Shown here piece after piece: positions 59,331 through 64,000 of a stretch of DNA of 64,000 bases; position 1 is the stretch's first letter; every line of letters begins with the position of its first letter. A program made the translations under genes and the position numbers. This stretch comes from Streptomyces nitrosporeus (lineage in GTDB: Bacteria; Actinomycetota; Actinomycetes; Streptomycetales; Streptomycetaceae): the NCBI RefSeq assembly GCF_008704555.1, contig NZ_CP023702.1, positions 3,906,001 to 3,970,000 of the forward strand, written 5' to 3'. Below the pieces are notes generated by a model. The model did no database searches and was not told the origin of the DNA. It saw nothing but the letters and a program-made list of their open reading frames with translations.

Positions 59331-59816
59331 ATGGAGACCCGGTTCAACCTGTTCGAGAACGAGATCGGCTCGAAGTTCGCCAAGCGGTTCGCCAACGCGG
59401 GCATGGTGATCCAGCAGTCGTCGCTGCCCAGCTCCACACAGGAACTGGTCGCGCTGCGTGCCAGCCAGATCAACGGCTGCGGTCACTGCATCGACATGCA
59501 CACCAAGGAGGCGGCGGCGGCCGGTGAGACGGCGGTACGGCTGCATCTGGTCGCGGCCTGGCGCGAGTCCACGGTGTTCACGGAGGCCGAGCGGGCGGCG
59601 CTGGCGTTCTCCGAGGAGGGCACCCGGCTCGGTGACGCGAACCGAGGCGTCTCCGACGAGACCTGGGCCGAGGTGCGCAAGCACTACGACGACGACCAGA
59701 CCGCCGCGCTGATCGCCTCGGTGGCCCTGATCAACGCGGCCAACCGGATGGCGGTGATCACGCACCAGCAGGGCGGATCGTACGAGGCGGGCATGTTCGC
59801 CGCCGCCCTCGGCTGA
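59331..59816 (+). CDS. Carboxymuconolactone decarboxylase (AhpD-fold) family protein
   Basis: This 161-residue helical protein of the CMD/AhpD fold has the signature LRASQINGCGHCIDMHTKEA, whose CGHC pair and following His make a redox-active site, as in AhpD-like peroxidase partners. It is the usual neighbour and target of ECF41 sigma factors (the C in the COE trio). The real substrate is not known. GTGAGGA precedes the ATG, and the gene carries its own ECF41 promoter. Confidence 0.93.
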   Translation: METRFNLFENEIGSKFAKRFANAGMVIQQSSLPSSTQELVALRASQINGCGHCIDMHTKEAAAAGETAVRLHLVAAWRESTVFTEAERAALAFSEEGTRLGDANRGVSDETWAEVRKHYDDDQTAALIASVALINAANRMAVITHQQGGSYEAGMFAAALG

Positions 59817-59838
59817 CCGGCCGGCGACGCACCGCCCC

Positions 59839-59887
59839 GCACCGCCCCGCTCCCTCGCAGGCCCGTCCTGGGAGAGCGGGGCGGTGC
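59839..59887 (+). terminator. Hairpin after the CMD-family gene
   Basis: Arms GCACCGCCCCGCTC (59839-59852) and GAGCGGGGCGGTGC (59874-59887) are perfectly complementary over 14 bases. Confidence 0.7.
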
Positions 59888-59920
59888 GGCCTTGTCGGTG
59901 GGGCGTGCTTTCATCCCCGC

Positions 59921-60349
59921 ATGGCTGAGTTCAAGGACTTCAACTTCAAGCTGGCGGTCGTCGAGACCCTCATGTACATCGACGGGACGCTCACACCCGT
60001 GTTCCGCATCGATGAGCTGCTCCGCGCCAAGGGCGCCAGTGACGTCTACCGGTACGTCTACGACAAGGGACTCGCCTACACCGTGCTGGACGAGTCGCGG
60101 GCCTACTTCGAAGCCCTGGAGATCAGCGACGAGTTGCTGGCGTCGGTGGAGGAACTCGTCATTGACGGCGGTAATCAGGTGAACCACGAGTGCGCCCCCA
60201 TCTGGGACGGGGAGGACGGCCTCTTCGACGTGCGGTCGCTGGACGATCTGGATCTGCTGCCGAATCTGAAGCGGGTCCTGGGCGAGGACATGATCGACGT
60301 GCCGGACATGATGGAACGTTTCGCGGCGCGGGGGATCACCGTCGACTGA
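59921..60349 (+). CDS. DUF6892-like protein
   Basis: The 142-residue acidic protein begins MAEFKDFNFKLAVVETLMYI. It contains VYRYVYDKGLAYTVLDESRA and GLFDVRSLDDLDLLPNLKRV. The pattern resembles DUF6892, a small domain found near polymorphic-toxin and SMI1-like immunity genes, but the assignment rests on memory of the family pattern. It is not coupled to neighbours. The CRISPR-unit copy 2 begins 16 bases after its stop. Confidence 0.6.
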   Translation: MAEFKDFNFKLAVVETLMYIDGTLTPVFRIDELLRAKGASDVYRYVYDKGLAYTVLDESRAYFEALEISDELLASVEELVIDGGNQVNHECAPIWDGEDGLFDVRSLDDLDLLPNLKRVLGEDMIDVPDMMERFAARGITVD

Positions 60350-60556
60350 TGAGGGTGAAGCGCGTAATCCACCCTTATGGCTGATGTTTTGGCTGTGTGG
60401 CGAGGGTGGCTTTTCGGCTGCGCTACGGTGAGCGAGTCATCACGCTCCGTGTGTGCACGCGTACATATGCGTATACGGAGCGGTCCCCGGACGTGTGTAG
60501 GAAGCACCGGCCGAGGACCTTCACCGCCAGTGGCTGATTCCAAGGAGACCACCGGG

Positions 60557-61744
60557 ATGCTTTGGCATGCTACCGCGCTGTCGCGCGGCTATACGAAGGC
60601 CGCGAACGACCTGGTACGCGATCCGCGTCTGAGCAGTGACGCGAAGATCATTCTTCTCTATGTGCAGGGACTTCCCGCCGAACGCCGCGATGTGGCCCTC
60701 AGCGAGCATGCGCAGAAGCTGAAGATCACGGGCCGGGCGTATCAGAAGCTCAAGAAGTTGCTGGTGGCGCACGGTTACCTGCACGAGTGGCGAGTGCAGG
60801 ACGCGCGGGGGTTCTGGTCCACCGAGCAGTTGCTGGCCAATATGCCGCTGGAGCCGGAGGAGGCGTTCAGGCTCCGGGAGGCGGGCGTCGGTACCGCTGG
60901 TGCTGGTTCTGGTGGTGAGGTGTTTCCGAGTGAGCGGAATCCGACGGTCGGTCAGCCGGGATGTCCGGAAGCCGGTGGCTATACACCGGTAGATGAAGAA
61001 CGGGAGAAGAACTCTTCCCACCCACCCACCGAAACCGCTTCGACGAAGCCGGAGCCGGCGGTGGGGCCGGGACCGGGACCGGGACCGGGGTCGGGTTCGG
61101 TGGTGGTGGGTCCGTGGAGTGCGCAGGAGGCTGAGGCTGAGCGTGCTCTGTTGGGGTTGTGGCGGGTGCATCGGTCGTTGCGTCTGGGGGTGGTGGAGGT
61201 TCGCAGGCTGGTGGGGTTGGCGGTGGAGTGGTTGCGGCGGGGTGTGTCGGTGGAGGAGTTGTGCCGGGTGCTGAGCAGTGATCTGCCGTCTGCGGGGGTG
61301 CGTTCGGCGGTGGGGTTCGTGCGGTGGCGGTTGGTGCAGAAGCTGCCGGAGGCTCCGGCCCGTCCTCTCGGCCTGACGCGTTCCGGAGGGGCGGGTGTGG
61401 GGCTGGTGGGCCGGGGAGGGGGTGCTCGGTTGCCGCTTCAGGCGGGGTGGGTGACGTGTCAGGGTCCGGGGGATGAGCATGTCTTCCGGGGCGGTGAGGG
61501 GGACACCCACTGCGGGCCTTGCCGTCGTCAGGTGGCCTGGGAGGTCTGGGAGCGGAAGCGGGCCGCGCAGTTGGCGGAAGAGGCGGCGGGCGGGACGGGT
61601 GCGGCTGTTCCTGCGCCTTCGCTGTCCGGGCCGCCGGGGCTGTCTGTGGGGCCTGTGGTGGATGACGATGATGATGTCTATCGGCATGTTCCGTGGCGGG
61701 AGCGGGTCGCGGCTGTGGAGGCGCAGCGCGTCGTCAGTACGTGA
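60557..61744 (+). CDS. Winged-helix, Cys-rich protein next to a CRISPR leader, copy 2
   Basis: The 395-residue paralogue of the product at 46510-47685 begins MLWHATALSRGYTKAANDLV. It has the same winged helix (KITGRAYQKLKKLLVAHGYL), the linker GYTPVDEEREKNSSHPPTET, the helical domain and the Cys/His motif CQGPGDEHVFRGGEGDTHCG. It ends HVPWRERVAAVEAQRVVST exactly like copy 1. The gene is 93 bases upstream of the third CRISPR leader and the longest array. The G+T-rich coding strand is shared. It may have a role in array maintenance or expression, or simply be hitchhiking; nothing proves either. Confidence 0.8.
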   Translation: MLWHATALSRGYTKAANDLVRDPRLSSDAKIILLYVQGLPAERRDVALSEHAQKLKITGRAYQKLKKLLVAHGYLHEWRVQDARGFWSTEQLLANMPLEPEEAFRLREAGVGTAGAGSGGEVFPSERNPTVGQPGCPEAGGYTPVDEEREKNSSHPPTETASTKPEPAVGPGPGPGPGSGSVVVGPWSAQEAEAERALLGLWRVHRSLRLGVVEVRRLVGLAVEWLRRGVSVEELCRVLSSDLPSAGVRSAVGFVRWRLVQKLPEAPARPLGLTRSGGAGVGLVGRGGGARLPLQAGWVTCQGPGDEHVFRGGEGDTHCGPCRRQVAWEVWERKRAAQLAEEAAGGTGAAVPAPSLSGPPGLSVGPVVDDDDDVYRHVPWRERVAAVEAQRVVST

Positions 61745-61837
61745 ACGGTGTTCTCGGTGGTGGGGTGAGGGCCTACCCTGGGCCGGGCGGCAAGGGGGTG
61801 TGCTTGGCGGCTTCCCCGTGCCCCCTGGGAGGTAGGT

Positions 61838-61908
61838 GCGAAATGTCCGAGTCGGTGAAGTTGGTAGAAACCGCTGCTCCCGCCGGATAAACCCGCAGGT
61901 CAAATAGA
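61838..61908 (+). promoter_or_regulatory. CRISPR leader, copy 3
   Basis: The 71 bases are identical, as far as could be read, to copy 1 (GCGAAATGTCCGAGTCGGTG to AGGTCAAATAGA) and directly precede the ten-repeat array. Confidence 0.88.
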
Positions 61909-62487
61909 CTGCTCCCCGCGCACGCGGGGATGACCCCCGTCTACCAGCTCGCAGAGAATGTTTCACCAGCTGCTCCCCGCGCACGCGGGGATGACCCCTC
62001 CTGACGGCCGCAGTCACCATCACCGCGCCCCTGCTCCCCGCGCACGCGGGGATGACCCCATCGAGTTGAGCTGGTCGCGGATCTCGGTGTTCTGCTCCCC
62101 GCGCACGCGGGGATGACCCCCCGTCCGCAATCAGGGCTTTGACCGCCTTGGACTGCTCCCCGCGCACGCGGGGATGACCCCTACATGGCCCTGACCGGCG
62201 GCAAGCTCACCATCTGCTCCCCGCGCACGCGGGGATGACCCCGGCGCGAAGTCCGCCCACTACTGCTGGACGGACTGCTCCCCGCGCACGCGGGGATGAC
62301 CCCGGCGGTGGCAGCAGAGGCAAGTACCGGGCCGACTGCTCCCCGCGCACGCGGGGATGACCCCGACCCGGCCGCGTCGGTCACCGTGCGCTACCGCTGC
62401 TCCCCGCGCACGCGGGGATGACCCCCAGCGTGTGTCGCAGCTGGCGCGTGAGGACCCGCTGCTCCCCGCGCACGCGGGGACACCCCA
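61909..62487 (+). CRISPR. CRISPR array F, 10 repeats
   Basis: Repeats start at 61909, 61970, 62031, 62092, 62153, 62214, 62275, 62336, 62397 and 62459. Nine are identical 29-mers (CTGCTCCCCGCG ... GGGGATGACCCC). The last is degenerate (GGGGACACCCC), marking the distal end. Spacers are 32 bases, with one of 33. This is the best preserved array and has an intact leader, so it may still be active if cas genes exist elsewhere. Confidence 0.98.
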
Positions 62488-62779
62488 GGCGGCCGGGCCG
62501 CGCCAGGCCCGCCCCGCTCGCGTTTCGCCCTGCCTCGCCCGCCCCGCCCCGCCCCGCCCCGCGACCCGCACCCGGCCCGGCCCGGCCCGCACCCGGCCCG
62601 CCCCGCTCCCGGCGTGGGATGGCTCCTACCTCCCCTCCACCCGGGCGGCATAGGGTGATCGCATCGGCGCGCGGCCGATCGCCGTGCGCAGCCGCGGCAC
62701 TCATGTGGTCACTGCTTCGGCGGCGGGGAGACGCACGGAACTGGTCGCCGCGGGCCACTTCACGTGAGCGGAGGCGGAT
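62488..62779. other. Low-complexity intergenic stretch after array F
   Basis: The first 120 bases are CCCGC/CCGGC repeats (CCCCGCCCCGCCCCGCCCCG near 62545). A less biased part with the short hairpin GATCGC/GCGATC near 62659-62682 precedes the dehydratase start. No gene is seen. Confidence 0.6.
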
Positions 62780-63742
62780 GTGTTGATCACTGTTGCGGAC
62801 GTGGAAGCCGCGGCCGAGCGGATCGCCGGGCATGTCGTACGGACCCCGACGGTGCCGAGTTCCGGGCTGTCGGCGTTCCTGGGCGCGGATGTCACCGTGA
62901 AACTGGAACTCCTCCAGCGCACCGGTTCCTTCAAGGCGCGGGGTGCGACGGCGAAGCTGCTCGCGCTCGGCGAGGACGAGCGGGCCGCCGGGGTCGTGGC
63001 GGTGAGCGGGGGGAACCACGGCATCGCGACCGCCGTCATGGCCGGTGCGCTGGGCATCGAGGCGACCGTCGTCATGCCCCGGTCCGCCCCCGGCCGTGCC
63101 GTGGACATCGCCAAGGCCGCAGGGGCGAACGTCGTCCTCGCCGACACGATGGACAGAGCCTTTGCCCTGGTGGAGGAGCTCCGTTCCGGTGGCCTCACCC
63201 TGGTCCACCCCTTCGACGACCCCGTCGTGATCGCCGCCCAGGGCACGGTGGGCCTGGAGATGGCGGAGGACGCCGGGGAGCTGACCGACGTACTCGTCAG
63301 CATCGGCGGTGGGGGGCTGATCGCCGGGGTCGCCGCCGCGCTGCACGCGTGCCGTCCCGGGATACGGGTCTGGGGCGTGGAGACCGCGGGTGCGCGGGCC
63401 ATGTCGGAGGCCCTGGCCCAGGGAGGTCCGGTGCCGGTCGAGCTGTCCTCGATCGTCTCGACCCTGAGCGCTCCCAGCGCCTCGCAGCTCACCTACGAGC
63501 ATGCCGCGGCACTGGTCACCGATGTCCTCACGGTGACCGACGCCGAAGCCGTGCAGGGCATCCTGGACCTGGCCGAGCACGGGAAGGTCTGGGGGGAGCC
63601 CGCCGCAGGGTGCCTGCTGCCCGCAGCGCGCCGGGTGCTGGAGCGGGTCGGTGACGGGGCCAGGCTCGGCCTGGTGGTCTGCGGCGGCAACGCGACCATC
63701 GCGGACGTGACCGAGTGGGCCGATCGCTTCGGCCTGCGCTGA
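62780..63742 (+). CDS. Threonine/serine dehydratase-like PLP enzyme
   Basis: This 320-residue fold-type II PLP enzyme has the cofactor Lys in LELLQRTGSFKARGA, the phosphate-binding loop SIGGGGLIAGVAAAL and VVAVSGGNHGIATAVMAGAL. It lacks the C-terminal ACT-like regulatory domain, so it is of the catabolic/serine racemase-like type and would deaminate threonine or serine, or racemise serine. GTG start at 62780 after a GGAGG. It ends in a short gap with a terminator. Confidence 0.92.
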   Translation: MLITVADVEAAAERIAGHVVRTPTVPSSGLSAFLGADVTVKLELLQRTGSFKARGATAKLLALGEDERAAGVVAVSGGNHGIATAVMAGALGIEATVVMPRSAPGRAVDIAKAAGANVVLADTMDRAFALVEELRSGGLTLVHPFDDPVVIAAQGTVGLEMAEDAGELTDVLVSIGGGGLIAGVAAALHACRPGIRVWGVETAGARAMSEALAQGGPVPVELSSIVSTLSAPSASQLTYEHAAALVTDVLTVTDAEAVQGILDLAEHGKVWGEPAAGCLLPAARRVLERVGDGARLGLVVCGGNATIADVTEWADRFGLR

Positions 63743-63777
63743 CCGTGCGAACCCTGGCAGACAGACTCTGATGGACA

Positions 63778-63803
63778 CGGCCCGGCAGGCGGGTGCCGGG
63801 CCG
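63778..63803 (+). terminator. Terminator after the dehydratase gene
   Basis: Ten-base arms CGGCCCGGCA (63778-63787) and TGCCGGGCCG (63794-63803) enclose a 6-base loop. Confidence 0.8.
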
Positions 63804-63885
63804 AGTACGGCGCTCGCGCCGCTTTCCGCCGAGACGCGAGCGGCGTACTCCACCACCGTCGCCCCCGGGCAGAGCCGGCGCGGCG

Positions 63886-64000
63886 TCAGTCCTGGTGCTT
63901 GGCGAACTCCACGAGGCCGGCGAAGCCCTCACGGGTGAGGGTGAGGTGCGGACCGGCCGGGTTCTTGCTGTCGCGGACCAGGAACTCACCTGTCGTACGC
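63886..64000 (-). CDS. DUF397 domain protein, 3' end
   Basis: The last 37 residues read on the minus strand contain EFLVRDSKNPAGPHLTLTRE and end VEFAKHQD, the C-terminal half of the short DUF397 family. These proteins usually accompany XRE/DUF5753 regulators. The 5' part lies outside the window. Confidence 0.8.
   Translation of the reverse strand, partial: RTTGEFLVRDSKNPAGPHLTLTREGFAGLVEFAKHQD

Larger units (their letters stand above)
60365..61937 (+). repeat. Duplicated unit, copy 2: upstream region, winged-helix gene, leader, first CRISPR repeat
   Basis: This is the counterpart of 46319-47877. The shared region opens TAATCCACCCTTATGGCTGATG and ends in the first array repeat. The upstream region contains GCGTATACGGAGC in both copies. 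The last ~900 bases are nearly identical, while the first half of the gene is diverged to about 70% protein identity. Confidence 0.85.

Noticed and set aside
60521-62167. 548-codon minus-strand frame over copy 2 and array F
   Set aside because: Same artefact: translated repeats plus the antisense of the real gene.
1-64000. tRNA or rRNA genes
   Set aside because: No T-loop-like GTTCGANTCC with a matching acceptor stem, and no rRNA sequence, was found on reading both strands by eye. A dedicated tRNA search would settle it.

Overview
The window is high-GC actinobacterial DNA and almost certainly comes from a Streptomyces chromosome. The supporting genes are a SpoIIE/PP2C phosphatase with its own anti-sigma-type kinase domain, a DUF397 gene end, DUF5753 and DUF6879 regulators, an F420-type nitroreductase, an ECF41 sigma factor and a second, attenuator-controlled tryptophanyl-tRNA synthetase. 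No rRNA or tRNA gene was seen.

Left part (1-28.5 kb) looks like ordinary chromosomal core: a LURP-one protein, a thioredoxin/NHL protein, an M18 aminopeptidase, an acyl-CoA dehydrogenase followed by SseB and pirin genes, an AI-2E-type transporter, the SpoIIE phosphatase, aspS, an L,D-transpeptidase lipoprotein, metG, a CutRS-like two-component pair, a TerF-like VWA protein, a Tat-exported PhoX phosphatase preceded by a Pho-box-like site, a universal stress protein, and a flavin reductase/luciferase-like pair. It ends with trpS behind a 13-codon leader peptide carrying two Trp codons and a terminator hairpin.

Middle part (28.5-46.3 kb) holds a minus-strand membrane-associated cluster: an NfeD/YqiJ-like protein, a flotillin (YqiK-like), a 1674-residue AAA ATPase and a protein with two RCK-type domains. 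It is followed by PucR, TerB, a nitroreductase/MarR divergent pair, a KhtTU-type cation/proton antiporter with its RCK_C subunit, and a LysE exporter. Its intergenic regions are rich in GC-rich minisatellites.

Right part (46.3-62.5 kb) is an accessory region. Seven type I-E-like CRISPR loci (28 clear repeats in six loci plus a two-repeat relic) lie in the same orientation within 14.6 kb, with no cas gene. Three carry the same 71-bp leader. Two of those leaders lie downstream of near-duplicate genes for a winged-helix plus Cys-rich protein, forming a repeated unit: upstream region, regulator-like gene, leader, array. Between the arrays sit small modules: DUF6879 and XRE regulators, two homologous cassettes of about 52-residue Cys-rich peptides, a TetR/hydrolase pair, an Rrf2/SDR pair bracketed by inverted 89-bp MITE copies and IS5-family remnants, a Uma2 nuclease-like gene, and an ECF41 sigma factor with its carboxymuconolactone decarboxylase-family partner and matching divergent promoters.

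The window ends (62.5-64 kb) with a threonine dehydratase-like gene and the 3' end of a DUF397 gene.
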